In this document: piece by piece, positions 8,324-17,372 of the stretch
Layout of the letters: each line of letters begins with the position of its first letter
Position numbering within the stretch: position 1 is the stretch's first letter
From: Streptomyces hilarionis
GTDB taxonomy: Bacteria; Actinomycetota; Actinomycetes; Streptomycetales; Streptomycetaceae
Direction of reading: 5' to 3'
NCBI RefSeq assembly: GCF_024539675.1
Contig: NZ_JAHHIT010000041.1
Coordinates: 45,399 to 109,398, forward strand
DNA length: 64,000 bases
Notes under the pieces: model-generated
The model's database searches: none
Told to the model about the DNA's origin: nothing
Seen by the model: only the letters and a program-made list of their open reading frames with translations
Position numbers and translations under genes: made by a program

Positions 8324-8357
8324 ACCTAGAGGTCCTAGGTTCTGACCTAGGCTAGGT
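8324..8357. promoter_or_regulatory. Clustered CTAG palindromes upstream of FBP gene
   Basis: ACCTAG and CTAGGT (8324-8329, 8335-8340, 5-base gap) form one dyad and ACCTAG-g-CTAGGT (8345-8357) a second. CTAG occurs four times within 34 bases, although this tetramer is rare in GC-rich bacterial DNA. The site lies between the end of the LuxR-type gene (8399) and the start of the FBP gene (8266, minus strand), so it is most likely a pair of operator sites for the FBP gene. The binding regulator is not known. Confidence 0.4.
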
Positions 8358-8398
8358 AGCCGAGTGGCGGGGATCCAGTGGATTTCCGCGAGCGCGGG

Positions 8399-9073
8399 TC
8401 ACTCGTCGCCGGACGGGGCCGGCGGCCAGACGCCTGCCGCCAGCACCCCCAGCGCATAGGCGCGGGCCACCAGTTCGGTCCGGTTCGCCGCGTCCCAGCG
8501 GGAGGACAGCCGCCGCAGGTGGTAGGTCACCCCGTCCGGGGTGAGGCCGGTCTCGCGGGCGGCGCGGGCCGTCGTGGCGCCCCCGGCGAGCAGCGCGAGG
8601 ATGCGCGCCTCCACGGGCGTCACCCGGGCCGGCGCGACGGCCGCCCGCGGGGCGGGCTCGTCGAGGACGCGCAGCATCACCAGCAGCGCGGGCGTGTCCC
8701 CGACGCTGTCGCTGACCGGGTCCGCCGTCAGCTCGCCGAGCCGCTCCCCGCCCGTGGGGCCCCGCCAGCGCACCGACACCTGGTAGCGCGAGCGGTGCCG
8801 CAGCCGCAGCGCCTCGGCGATCCGCTCCACCTGCACCGACTCCCGCGGCCGGAACAGCTCCAGCACGTCCCGCCCGCGCAGCCGCCCGGGACTCGTGCCG
8901 CACTGCGCGGCCATCGCCGGATTGGCCAGCAGGACCGCGCCGTGCACGTCGCACACCGCGACCGGCACCGACACCCGGTCGAAGAGCGTCAGCGCGCGGT
9001 TGCGCCACACCACGGCCCCGCCGCGCGCCTCCTCGCCCGGCCCGCCCCTGTCGTCCACGGCCGGGTCATCCAT
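8399..9073 (-). CDS. PAS-LuxR transcriptional regulator
   Basis: A 224-residue protein. Residues about 20-140 look like a PAS sensor domain (VPVAVCDVHGAVLLANPAMAAQ is the typical PAS core). Residues about 150-215 are a LuxR-type helix-turn-helix (LTPVEARILALLAGGATT, then GLTPDGVTYHLRRLSSRW). It overlaps the upstream HD-domain gene by 8 bases, so the two are translationally coupled. PAS-LuxR proteins such as PimM activate antibiotic clusters, but there is no such cluster beside this gene. The ligand of the PAS domain is unknown. Confidence 0.8.
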   Translation of the reverse strand: MDDPAVDDRGGPGEEARGGAVVWRNRALTLFDRVSVPVAVCDVHGAVLLANPAMAAQCGTSPGRLRGRDVLELFRPRESVQVERIAEALRLRHRSRYQVSVRWRGPTGGERLGELTADPVSDSVGDTPALLVMLRVLDEPAPRAAVAPARVTPVEARILALLAGGATTARAARETGLTPDGVTYHLRRLSSRWDAANRTELVARAYALGVLAAGVWPPAPSGDE

Positions 9074-9665
9074 GGACGGGGTGTGCCGCCTGCCAGGCCA
9101 GCCGCGGATCCGCCTCCTCGCCGACGGCCGTGAGGAACTCGTCCAGGTCGAGGAACTCCTCCCAGGCCGGCCGCCCGCTCGCCCGGCACAGCTCCGCCAC
9201 GACCAGGTCCTCCAGCTCGGCCACCCGCTTGTTCTTCCACACCTTGTCCGCCAGGCTCACCAGCAGATCCTCCAGCCCGGCGCCCGGGGTCCCCCAGGAG
9301 GCGTGGTTCGCGGCGAACCGGGCGAGGTGCGGGCTCACGCCATGGGCCAGCAGCAGGTCCCGCCCGGCCTCCTCGTGCCGCGAGCCGGGGCCGGACAGCT
9401 CCCCGGGATGCAGGGTCTTGCCGATGTCGTGCGTGGCCGCACCGAACAGCACCGCCCACCGGTCCACGGCCGGCGCCGGATCGCGTCGTCCCACCCGGTC
9501 GAGGAGCCGGGCCGCGACGTCGTGCACGCACCTGAGGTGAGCGACCAGCCGCAGCGGCGCGCCGACCTCGGCCAAAAGCGCCGCCACCTCCTCGGGCAGC
9601 GGACGCAGCACGGGATCCGAGGTCGCGCCGAGGGCGACCGACGGCACGGTGGGGACGGTGGTCAT
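9066..9665 (-). CDS. HD-domain phosphohydrolase
   Basis: A 199-residue protein with an HD metal-binding core. An upstream His lies in RLVAHLRCVHD, the HD doublet is in ATHDIGKTLHPGEL (residues about 78-91), and further His and Asp residues are in RHEEAGRDLL, NHASWG and SLADKVWK. HD proteins hydrolyse phosphate esters of nucleotides or other small molecules; the specific substrate is not evident. It is the first gene of a two-gene unit with the PAS-LuxR regulator. TAGGCT lies 6 bases before the ATG, so the transcript is probably leaderless. Confidence 0.8.
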   Translation of the reverse strand: MTTVPTVPSVALGATSDPVLRPLPEEVAALLAEVGAPLRLVAHLRCVHDVAARLLDRVGRRDPAPAVDRWAVLFGAATHDIGKTLHPGELSGPGSRHEEAGRDLLLAHGVSPHLARFAANHASWGTPGAGLEDLLVSLADKVWKNKRVAELEDLVVAELCRASGRPAWEEFLDLDEFLTAVGEEADPRLAWQAAHPVHG

Positions 9666-9671
9666 CCGGCA

Positions 9672-9677
9672 AGCCTA
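9672..9677 (-). promoter_or_regulatory. -10 box of the HD/PAS-LuxR operon
   Basis: Read on the minus strand, TAGGCT is followed by 6 bases and the ATG at 9665. This is the same leaderless layout as several other genes here. Confidence 0.4.
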
Positions 9678-9789
9678 ATGACCCGCCCGATAACCCCCGC
9701 CGGCCCGCCCCCGCAACCCCTCGCGGGCCTCGGCCACTGCACGAACGTGTAGGGCGACGGCAGGGGACGGCCCCGCGAGTGGATCACGC

Positions 9790-9810
9790 TGTACCGCGGT
9801 ACGCCGTACA
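9790..9810. promoter_or_regulatory. Palindromic candidate operator of the CYP102 gene
   Basis: GTACCGCGGTAC (9791-9802) is a perfect 12-base palindrome. It lies inside a larger dyad with TGTAC and GTACA arms (9790-9810), 30-50 bases upstream of the CYP102 start. This position fits a repressor site of the TetR type. No regulator gene is adjacent. Confidence 0.35.
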
Positions 9811-9839
9811 CCCCCACAGCGAAAGGCAGTTGTCGCGCC

Positions 9840-12800
9840 ATGCCCCCCACCGCGCCGCGCGCCCACCGGGCCGCCGGTTCCGTCCCCGTCGTCGACGTCA
9901 GCGCCACCGGCCCCGGCCGCACCCCCGTCCAGCAGGTCATGCACCTGATGCGCGAACACGGGCCGCTGCTCGTGCGGCGGTTGCACGGCCGCGACACCCT
10001 CTTCGTGGCCGACCCCGACCTCGTCGCCGACCTCGCCGACGAACGGCGGTTCGCCAAGCACGTCGGGCCCGCCCTGGAGAACGTCCGCGAGTTCGCCGCC
10101 GACGGGCTGTTCACCGCGTACAACGACGAGCCCAACTGGGCGAAGGCGCACGACATCCTGATGCCGGCCTTCGCCCTCGGCTCCCTGCGCGCCTACCACC
10201 CCGTGATGCTGAAGGTGGCCCGTCGGCTCGTCGACGCCTGGGACCGCGCGGCCCGCGACGGCCTGCCGGTGAACGTCCCCGACGACATGACCCGCATGAC
10301 CCTCGACACCATCGGACTCGCCGGCTTCGGCTACGACTTCGGCTCCTTCGAACGGGACGAGCCGCACCCCTTCGTCGAGGCCATGGTCCGCTGCCTGGAG
10401 TGGAGCATGACCCGCCCCGCCCGCCTGCCCGGCGAGGACCACTCGGCCGCCGACGCCGCCTTCCGGGCCGACGCGGACCACCTGGCCCGCGTGGTCGACG
10501 ACGTCATCGCCGCGCGCACCGCGGACGGCGGCGCGGACCCGGACGCCGAGGACCTGCTCGGCCTGATGCTCACCGCCGAGCACCCGGCCGACGGCTGCGG
10601 CCTCGACCTCGCCAACATCCGCAACCAGGTCATCACCTTCCTGATCGCGGGCCACGAGACCACCTCCGGCGCGATGTCGTTCGCGCTGTACCACCTGGTC
10701 AAGGACCCCACCGCGCTCAGGCTCGTGCAGCGCGAGGCGGACGCTCTGTGGGGCGACGCCGCCGACCCGGAGCCGACGTACGACGAGGTCGGCCGTCTGA
10801 CCTACACCCGGCAGGTGCTCAACGAGGCGCTGCGGCTGTGGCCCACGGCGGCCGCCTTCAGCCGGGCGGCGCGCGAGGACACCCTGCTCGGCGGCCGGGT
10901 CCCGTTGAAGGCGGGGGAGCCCGTGGTCGTCCTCGCGCCGATGCTGCACCGGCAGCCCGTCTGGGGCGACAACCCCGAGCTGTTCGACCCCTCCCGTTTC
11001 ACGCCCGAGGCGCAGGCGGCGCGCCCGGTGCACGCCTTCAAACCCTTCGGCACCGGGGAACGGGCCTGCATCGGACGGCAGTTCGCGCTGCACGAGGCGA
11101 CCATGCTGCTGGCCATGCTGGCCCACCGCTACCGGCCGCAGGACCACGCCGACTACCGCCTCTCGGTGAAGGAGACCCTCACCCTCAAGCCCGACGGCTT
11201 CACCCTCACGCTCGCGCCGCGCACCGCCGCCGACCGTGTCCACCCCGAACTCCCCGGCGCGGCACGGGCCGAGACCGCGCAGGCCGACACGAGCGCCCTG
11301 CCCGCCCGGGTCCGCCCCGGCTCCGGCGCGCTCTTCCTGCACGGCAGCAACTACGGCACGTGCCGGGAGTTCGCGGCCCGGCTCGCCGAGGAGGCCGCCG
11401 CGATCGGCTGCGACACCGAGGTGGCCCCGCTGGACGCCTACGCGGGCCGGCTCCCCGCGGACCGCCCGGTGATCGTGGTCGCCGCCTCCTACAACGGCCG
11501 CCCCACCGACGACGCCACCGCCTTCGCCGCCTGGCTCGACGGCGAGCACGACCTCTCCGGCGCGACGTACGCCGTCCTCGGCGTCGGCGACCGCAACTGG
11601 GCCGCGCCACCTACCAGCAGATGCCCCTGCGCATCGACCGGCGGCTCGCCGAGCTCGGCGCCGCCCGCCTCCTCGAGCGCGCCGCCGCCGACGCCTCCGG
11701 CGACCTGACCGGCGCCGTGGACGAGTTCACCGCCCGGCTGCGCACCGCCCTGCTGGAGCGGTACGGCGACCCGGCCGCCAGGGAACCGGCCGCCGGGCCC
11801 GCGCCCGCCTACGAGGTGCGCACCCTGACCGGCGGTCCGCTGGACGCCCTCGCCGCCCGGCACGGACTGGTCGCGATGCGGGTGGCCGAGGCGCGCGATC
11901 TCACCGCCCCCGGCCACCCCCGCCGCAAGCGGTTCCTGCGCGTCGCCCTGCCCGAGGGGACCGGCTACCGCACGGCCGACCACCTCACCGTGCTGCCCGC
12001 GAACGCCCCCGGCCTCGTCACCCGGGTCGCCGCCGCGCTCGGCGTCGACCTCGACGAGGTGCTGGACATCCGCCCGGGCCGCCCGCGACGCGACGCGCTC
12101 GCCGTCGACCGCCCCCTGACCGCGCGTCAGCTCCTGACCCACCACGTCGAGTTGCAGGAGCGGCCGGGCGCGGCCCAGCTCGCCGTGCTGTCCGCCGCCA
12201 ACCCCTGCCCGCCCGAGCGCGCGGCCCTCGCCGCCTTCCCCGAGGACGACCCGCGCACCCTCGTCGAGGTGCTGGAGGCCTTCCCGGCGCTGCGCGGCGC
12301 ACTGGACTGGCCCCGGCTGCTGGAGCTCCTCACCCCGCTGCGCCCCCGGCACTACTCCATCTCCTCCTCGCCGGCCGTCGACCCCCGGCACGCGGACCTG
12401 ATGGTCTCGCTGCTGGAGGCGCCCGCCCGGTCGGGCGACGGCGTCTACCGGGGCACGGGCTCCGGGCATCTGGCGGATCTCGCGCCGGGCGACACCGTGT
12501 ACGCCCGCGTCCAGCCCTGTCGCGCGGCCTTCCGCGTCGACGACCGCACACCCGTGGTCATGGTGGCGGCCGGCACCGGCCTCGCCCCCTTCCGCGGGGC
12601 CGTCGCCGACCGCGGCGCGGCCCTCGCCGCGGGCGGCCGGCTGCGGCCCGCCCTGTGCTACTTCGGCTGCGACGCGCCCGACGCCGACTTCCTGCACGCC
12701 GACGAGCTGCGGGCCGCCGAGGACGCGGGCGCGGTCGCCCTGCGCCCCGTCTTCAGCGCGGCCCCCGAGAACGGGATGTCGTTCGTCCAGCACCGCATCG

Positions 12801-13015
12801 CCGCCGAGGCCGACGAGGTGTGGGGGCTGCTGGCCGACGGCGCCCGGGTGTACGTGTGCGGCGACGGCTCGCGGATGGCGCCCGGCGTCCGGGACGCGTT
12901 CCGTACCCTGTACCGGGAGCGCACCCCCGGCGCCGACGACGAGGGCGCCCGGGCGTGGCTCGACGAGCTGGTCGCGGACGGCCGTTACGTCGAGGACGTG
13001 TACGCGGCGGGCTGA
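9840..13015 (+). pseudogene. Self-sufficient CYP102-type P450/reductase, frame broken once
   Basis: The sequence reads as a P450 BM3-type fusion of about 1058 residues. It has a heme domain (9840 to about 11230; AGHETTSG I-helix and FGTGERACIG heme loop), an FMN flavodoxin (about 11310-11720, HGSNYGTC) and an FAD/NADPH reductase (about 11810-13015; HYSISSSP FAD motif, VMVAAGTGLAPF and YVCGDG NADPH motifs). The frame from 9840 holds through GVGDRNWAA and then ends at 11708. The rest, starting TYQQMPLRID exactly where BM3 has the equivalent TYQ segment, is one frame back, so one base appears to be missing near 11601-11611. No other lesion is seen. It is a recent mutation or a sequencing error; if intact it would be a soluble fatty-acid hydroxylase. 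Confidence 0.8.
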
Positions 13016-13058
13016 CCGCGGAAGCGGCGGGCCGACCGGAGGAAGGGACGGGCTGCAC

Positions 13059-14021
13059 GTGACGGACTCCTGGGCGCGGGCCCGAGGCGTGCTGGAGGCG
13101 GCGGGCATCGCGCCCGACCGCCTCGCCCGGCTGCGCCCCCTGGGCGGCGGCACGTACAACACCGTCGAGGAGCTGGGACTGTCCGACGGCAGCCGCTGTG
13201 TGCTGAAGGTCGAGCCCGACGCGGTGGGGCTGAGCCACGAGAGCCGACTGCTGGTCGGCGAGGCGCAGTTCTGCCGGGGGGCCGCCGAAGCGGGGGTGGC
13301 CGCGCCGCGGGTCCTCGTCCTCGACGGGCCCTGTCTGCTCATGACGATGTGCCCCGGCGACCCGTGGGACGACTCGCTGTCCGCCGCCGAACAGGTCCCG
13401 CTGCGTGCGGAGTTGGGACGTCAGGTGGCACGCCTGCACGAGGTGACCGGCCCGGGGTTCGGCTGTCCGACCGGTGCGCTCGGCCCGCTCGCCCCCGACT
13501 GGCGCACCGCGTTCACGACGATGTTCGACGCCCTCCTCGACGACGCCCGTCGCTACGACCCGCCCCTGCCGCTCCCGGTCGACGAGGTGGCCGCCGTGGT
13601 CCGGACCGCCGGTGACGTCCTCGACGAGGTCGCCGTCGCGCGCCTGGTCCACTTCGACCTGTGGCCGGGCAACGTCCTCGTCGACCGCGCGGGCGGCGCG
13701 CCCCGCCTGGGCGGCCTCATCGACGGCGAGCGCATGTTCTGGGGCGATCCCCTCGCGGACTTCGTCTCCCTGGCCCTGCTCGGGGACATCGGGAAGGACG
13801 AGGCGTTCCTCCAGGGGTACCGCGAGGCCGGCGGACGGGCCGTGTTCGGGGCGTCCGCCCGCGTGCGGCTGGCCCTCTACCGCGCCTACCTGTACCTGAT
13901 CATGCTCACCGAGACCGTCCCGCGGGCGGCCGGCCCCGAACACCTGCGCTGGGTGCGCGAGAAGGTCGCCCCGGAGCTGCTCGCGGCGCTGGCCGAGGTC
14001 GCCGACGCGCGCCTCTCTTAG
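13059..14021 (+). CDS. APH-like phosphotransferase
   Basis: A 320-residue protein with the aminoglycoside phosphotransferase/choline kinase fold. The N-lobe has a Gly-rich nucleotide loop (RPLGGGTYNTV, about residues 27-37) and a lysine in CVLKVEP. The C-lobe carries the catalytic loop LVHFDLWPGNVLV, which matches the Brenner HxDxxxxN motif, and the metal-binding Asp in GGLIDGERMFWGDP. Family members phosphorylate aminoglycosides, homoserine, choline, sugars or macrolides, so the substrate cannot be inferred. The GTG start follows a GGAGGAAGGGA stretch, 43 bases after the broken CYP102 gene, and may be co-transcribed with it. Confidence 0.8.
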   Translation: MTDSWARARGVLEAAGIAPDRLARLRPLGGGTYNTVEELGLSDGSRCVLKVEPDAVGLSHESRLLVGEAQFCRGAAEAGVAAPRVLVLDGPCLLMTMCPGDPWDDSLSAAEQVPLRAELGRQVARLHEVTGPGFGCPTGALGPLAPDWRTAFTTMFDALLDDARRYDPPLPLPVDEVAAVVRTAGDVLDEVAVARLVHFDLWPGNVLVDRAGGAPRLGGLIDGERMFWGDPLADFVSLALLGDIGKDEAFLQGYREAGGRAVFGASARVRLALYRAYLYLIMLTETVPRAAGPEHLRWVREKVAPELLAALAEVADARLS

Positions 14022-14111
14022 CTCACAGCGTGAACTAAGGGTTGGAGAATGTCGCGCACGCCCTCGCGCGGAGGTATGTTGCAGGTCGGGCAGGGCTCGG
14101 AGGGGAGCGAC

Positions 14112-15485
14112 ATGACGGGGCGGAACGGGCGCACGGTACGCGACCTGAGGCGGGCCAACCGCACGGCCGTGCTGCAACGGCTCTACTTCGACGGGCCCCT
14201 CAGCCGCTTCGAGCTCGGACCGGCCACCGGCCTGAGCTCCGGCTCGATCAGCAACGTCGTCGCCGACCTGGTCGCCGACGCACTGGTGGAGGAGGCCGGC
14301 AGCGTCGACTCCGACGGCGGCCGCCCCCGCATCCTGTTGCGGGTGGCCCCCGGCAGCGGCCACATGATCGGCGTGGACGTCGGCGAGACCCGGGTGCGGA
14401 TCGAGCTGTTCGACCTCACGCTCACCGAACTCGCCCGCGCCGAAAGGCCGCTGGAACAGCGCCGGTACGAGGTCGACGGGATCGTCGGCCACATCCGCGA
14501 CGGCGTCGCCGAGGTGCTCGCGGCGGCCGACGTCGCCCCCGGGCAGCTCCTCGGGGTCGGCATCGGCGTCCCGGGCATCGTGGAGCACACCCCCGAGCGC
14601 GGCGCCGTCGTGCACGGCCAGACCATCGGCTGGGACGCCGTCCCGTTGGAGGCGCTGCTGCGTGAGAGCGCCCTGCTGCCCGAGAGCGTCCCGTACTTCA
14701 TCGACAACGGGGCGAAGACCCTGGGCCAGGCCGAGATGTGGTTCGGCGGCGGCCGCGGCGCGCACAGCGCGGTCGTCGTCCTCTTCGGCTCCGGCGTGGG
14801 GGCGTGCCTGGTCACCCCCGAGGTGGAGCACGGCCGGGCCGTCGAATGGGGCCATCTGACGGTACGGGTCCGCGGCCGCCGCTGCCGCTGCGGAGCCCTG
14901 GGCTGCCTGGAGGCCTACGCGGGCGCGGAAGCACTGCTGGAGCGCTGGCGCGAACAGGGCGGCCGGCCGCCCGAGAACGTCGACGAGGAGAGCGCGCTGA
15001 CCGCGATGCTCGCCGCCGCCTACCCCCCGGCCGCACCGGACGACGCCCGCAGCGCCGGCGACGCCCGCTCCGCCGGGGCAGGGGAGGGCCCCGGCGACGC
15101 GGAGGCCCTCGGCGGGGGCCGTACGCCGGACCCCGTCGCCCTCGCCGTCCTGGAGGAGACCGCCGAGTACCTGGGCGCCGGCCTCTCCGACCTGATCAAC
15201 CTCTTCCAGCCGGAACGGATCCTCATCGGCGGCTGGGCCGGCCTCCAGCTGGGCGCGCGCTTCCTGCCCGCCGTACGCCGCCACGCCACCGCGTACGCGC
15301 TGCGCCACCCGGCCCAGAAGGTCACCGTCGACCTCGGCCGGCTCGGCCCCGACGCGGTCACCGTCGGGGCTGCGATCCTGCCGCTCGCGGACTTCTTCGG
15401 CCGCGGCGGCCGGCGCCCCGAACCCGCCCCCGCGGGCCCGGCGCCCGCCTGGCGCACCGTCCTGGAGGACCGCGCCCCCCGCTGA
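14112..15485 (+). CDS. ROK-family transcriptional regulator
   Basis: A 457-residue protein. Residues about 5-75 contain a MarR-like winged helix (RANRTAVLQRLYFDGPLSR, then ATGLSSGSISNVVADLV). The rest is the ROK sugar-kinase-like fold, with the Gly-rich DVGETRV segment, a GVGIGVPGIVE strand, and the CRCGALGCLEAYAG zinc site of NagC/XylR-type repressors. A low-complexity Ala/Gly/Asp insertion of about 35 residues sits near residues 305-340. ROK regulators sense sugars, commonly xylose, glucose or N-acetylglucosamine. The ATG at 14112 is preferred because GGAGGGG precedes it. No sugar operon is adjacent, so the target is unknown. Confidence 0.85.
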   Translation: MTGRNGRTVRDLRRANRTAVLQRLYFDGPLSRFELGPATGLSSGSISNVVADLVADALVEEAGSVDSDGGRPRILLRVAPGSGHMIGVDVGETRVRIELFDLTLTELARAERPLEQRRYEVDGIVGHIRDGVAEVLAAADVAPGQLLGVGIGVPGIVEHTPERGAVVHGQTIGWDAVPLEALLRESALLPESVPYFIDNGAKTLGQAEMWFGGGRGAHSAVVVLFGSGVGACLVTPEVEHGRAVEWGHLTVRVRGRRCRCGALGCLEAYAGAEALLERWREQGGRPPENVDEESALTAMLAAAYPPAAPDDARSAGDARSAGAGEGPGDAEALGGGRTPDPVALAVLEETAEYLGAGLSDLINLFQPERILIGGWAGLQLGARFLPAVRRHATAYALRHPAQKVTVDLGRLGPDAVTVGAAILPLADFFGRGGRRPEPAPAGPAPAWRTVLEDRAPR

Positions 15486-15658
15486 CCGGCCCACGCGGGC
15501 CGGCCCCGCATCCGACACGCGGGCCGTCCGGCGGTTCGCCCGCCCTGCGACCGGGGTTTCGGCGCACCTGCGGGAGGTACTCGCGACTCGCCCGGGCGAA
15601 CGTCGCCCCGGGGACGTCGCCCGCGTCCGGCGCGGTGCGACCGCGAGAGGAGGACGTC

Positions 15659-15895
15659 GTGGCCGAAGACCGTCTCCAAAGCCCCGGCGGGAACGGCGCC
15701 CCCGTCCCGCGCGACCTGCCGGACCAGCAGGCCGACGGCGGCGGCGACCGCTGGGACGCCGCCGAGCCCGAGGAGCCGGGGGAGGCCGCCCCGGACGTCC
15801 CCGACACCGACGAGGCCGGGACGGGCCCCCAGGGTGCCCCTCACGCGCAGAGCGGCCAGTCGGACAGCCCCGAGCCCGAAGAGCCGACCGCCTGA
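15659..15895 (+). CDS. Small acidic disordered protein
   Basis: A 78-residue reading frame starting with GTG, directly preceded by the strong ribosome binding site GAGAGGAGGA. It is rich in Asp, Glu, Pro, Gly and Gln with almost no hydrophobic residues (for example DQQADGGGDRWDAAEPEEPG), so it should be disordered and acidic. I recognise no family. The strong ribosome binding site and consistent codon pattern argue that it is expressed. Confidence 0.5.
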   Translation: MAEDRLQSPGGNGAPVPRDLPDQQADGGGDRWDAAEPEEPGEAAPDVPDTDEAGTGPQGAPHAQSGQSDSPEPEEPTA

Positions 15896-16168
15896 CCCGA
15901 GCAGGCTCCATGGGCATGGCCGCCCCGGCGGCGCGACGCCGGACGACGAGGAGAACCACCTCGTCGAGAAGCCGGTGACCGGCCTCGGGGTGGTGCAGAT
16001 GCGCAACCGGGCCCACGTCCGTCGGCCCGGCCCGGTGGCCGAGACCTGGCGCGAGGGCCGGCGCCCTGCCGCGGACCGCGCCCGTTGCTGACCACGTCGG
16101 GCGCGGGCGGCCGTGGCGTCCGTCCGGCGCGGCGGCCGTCCGGCCCGCGTTCGGCTCGCCTGCGGCCT
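15896..16168. other. Intergenic stretch without a supported gene
   Basis: The gap between the small acidic protein and the end of the convergent epimerase gene. A frame from a GTG at 15834 to 16091 could encode PDDEENHLVEKPVTGLGVVQ and some basic residues near its end, but it has no ribosome binding site and overlaps the better-supported gene at 15659. No terminator hairpin with a T-run was found. Confidence 0.4.
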
Positions 16169-17197
16169 TCAGCTCGCCTTGCGGCCGTGGAGCGGGGCGG
16201 TCGGCGCGCCCGCTCCGGCGCGCAGGCCGCGGAGGAACTCCTCCAGCACCTCGGGGGCCGTGCGCCGGGGACGCCAGCCGAGTTCCACGCGGGCCCGGGT
16301 GCAGTCCATCAGGGGGAGGCGCAGGACGGCGTCGAAGAGGTGGGGCGAAGCGGGGAGCAGACGCAGGTTCCAGGCCGCGGCGACCGCGGTGCGGGCCGCC
16401 GCGCGGGGCAGCCGCACGGGCCGGGCGTCGACCATGCGGCCGAGCAGCCCCGCGTCCACGGCCGGCTCCGCCGCCAGGTTGAACGCGCCCCGAGCCCCGG
16501 AGCGCAGGGCGAGGCGGCAGGCCTCGGCGGCGTCGTCGGTGTGCAGCGCCTGCATGCGCAGGCCCGGCACGTCCGGCAGGAAGGGCAGCAGCCCGGGGCG
16601 CACGAGCGGGCCGGGCAGGAACCTGCCGCCGAAGATGCGCCGCTGTTCGCTCGCCGACTCCCGCTTGAACAGGAACGCCGGCCGCAGCCGCACCACGCGG
16701 GTCTGCGGACGGTCGCGCTCGAAGGTGTCCAACACCCTTTCCAGGTAGGCCTTCTCCCGGCAGTAGGCGGCGTCCGGCCAGCCGTGCGTGGGCCAGGACT
16801 CGTCCACCGGCCGGTCCTTCGGGCCCGGCGAGTAGGCGCCCACCGAGGACGCGTGCACCAGGACGGGCACCTGTGCGGCGGCCACGGCCTCGAAGACCCG
16901 CAGGCTCCCCAGGACGTTCGTCCGCCAGGTCGTCGCCGGGTCGTGCGTGGGCTGGAACGCCCACGCCAGGTGCACCACCGCGTCGGCATCCCGGAACGCC
17001 GCCGCGAGGTCCGACCGGGGCGAGGCCAGGTCGACGGCCGTCCACTCGGTCCTGGGCGGCGACCAGGCGGGGATCCGCCGCGCCAGCCCGTGGACCGAGG
17101 CGACGTCCGGATCCTCGGACAGACGACGCACCACACTCGTGCCGACGTTGCCGGTGGCGCCCGTGACCACGATCCTGCTGCCCGCCTCGCTGCTCAC
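16169..17197 (-). CDS. NAD-dependent epimerase/dehydratase (extended SDR)
   Basis: A 342-residue extended short-chain dehydrogenase. The NAD(P)-binding motif is VVTGATGNVGTSVVRRL at about residues 8-24, the downstream VVHLAWAF segment matches the cofactor strand, and a Ser with YCREK supplies the catalytic Ser-Tyr-Lys set. The C-terminus binds the substrate and includes FNLAAEPAVDAGLLG. Such proteins act on nucleotide sugars, flavonoids or steroids; the substrate is unassigned. The GTG start at 17197 is chosen because GGGAGGAG lies 6-9 bases upstream. The gene is monocistronic and divergent from the hydrolase at 17373. Confidence 0.85.
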   Translation of the reverse strand: MSSEAGSRIVVTGATGNVGTSVVRRLSEDPDVASVHGLARRIPAWSPPRTEWTAVDLASPRSDLAAAFRDADAVVHLAWAFQPTHDPATTWRTNVLGSLRVFEAVAAAQVPVLVHASSVGAYSPGPKDRPVDESWPTHGWPDAAYCREKAYLERVLDTFERDRPQTRVVRLRPAFLFKRESASEQRRIFGGRFLPGPLVRPGLLPFLPDVPGLRMQALHTDDAAEACRLALRSGARGAFNLAAEPAVDAGLLGRMVDARPVRLPRAAARTAVAAAWNLRLLPASPHLFDAVLRLPLMDCTRARVELGWRPRRTAPEVLEEFLRGLRAGAGAPTAPLHGRKAS

Positions 17198-17372
17198 CGT
17201 CGGCTCCTCCCGGGGTCCTCGGGGAGCCGACCGAGTACCCGGCCCGCGCCGGCCCACGCGGTCCGGGGCCCCGACGCATGACCTCGGGGGTAATCGACGG
17301 TCGCCGGGCGCGCCGCGAGCATGGACGCCGTCACCGAGCACCTGATCGCGCATCCACCGCAGGAGGACGTCC

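Noticed and set aside
9840..13015. Two separate genes, a P450-flavodoxin and a reductase
   Set aside because: The second part has no start or ribosome binding site near the switch, and residues continue the BM3 alignment across the frame change without a gap.
15834..16091. A possible small gene after the acidic protein
   Set aside because: It overlaps the better-supported small gene, has no ribosome binding site, and codes for a basic string with no family match.
12753..17279. A long minus-strand open frame of about 1500 codons across several genes
   Set aside because: It spans unrelated plus-strand genes with clear families (reductase, APH kinase, ROK regulator) and itself has no recognisable domain.
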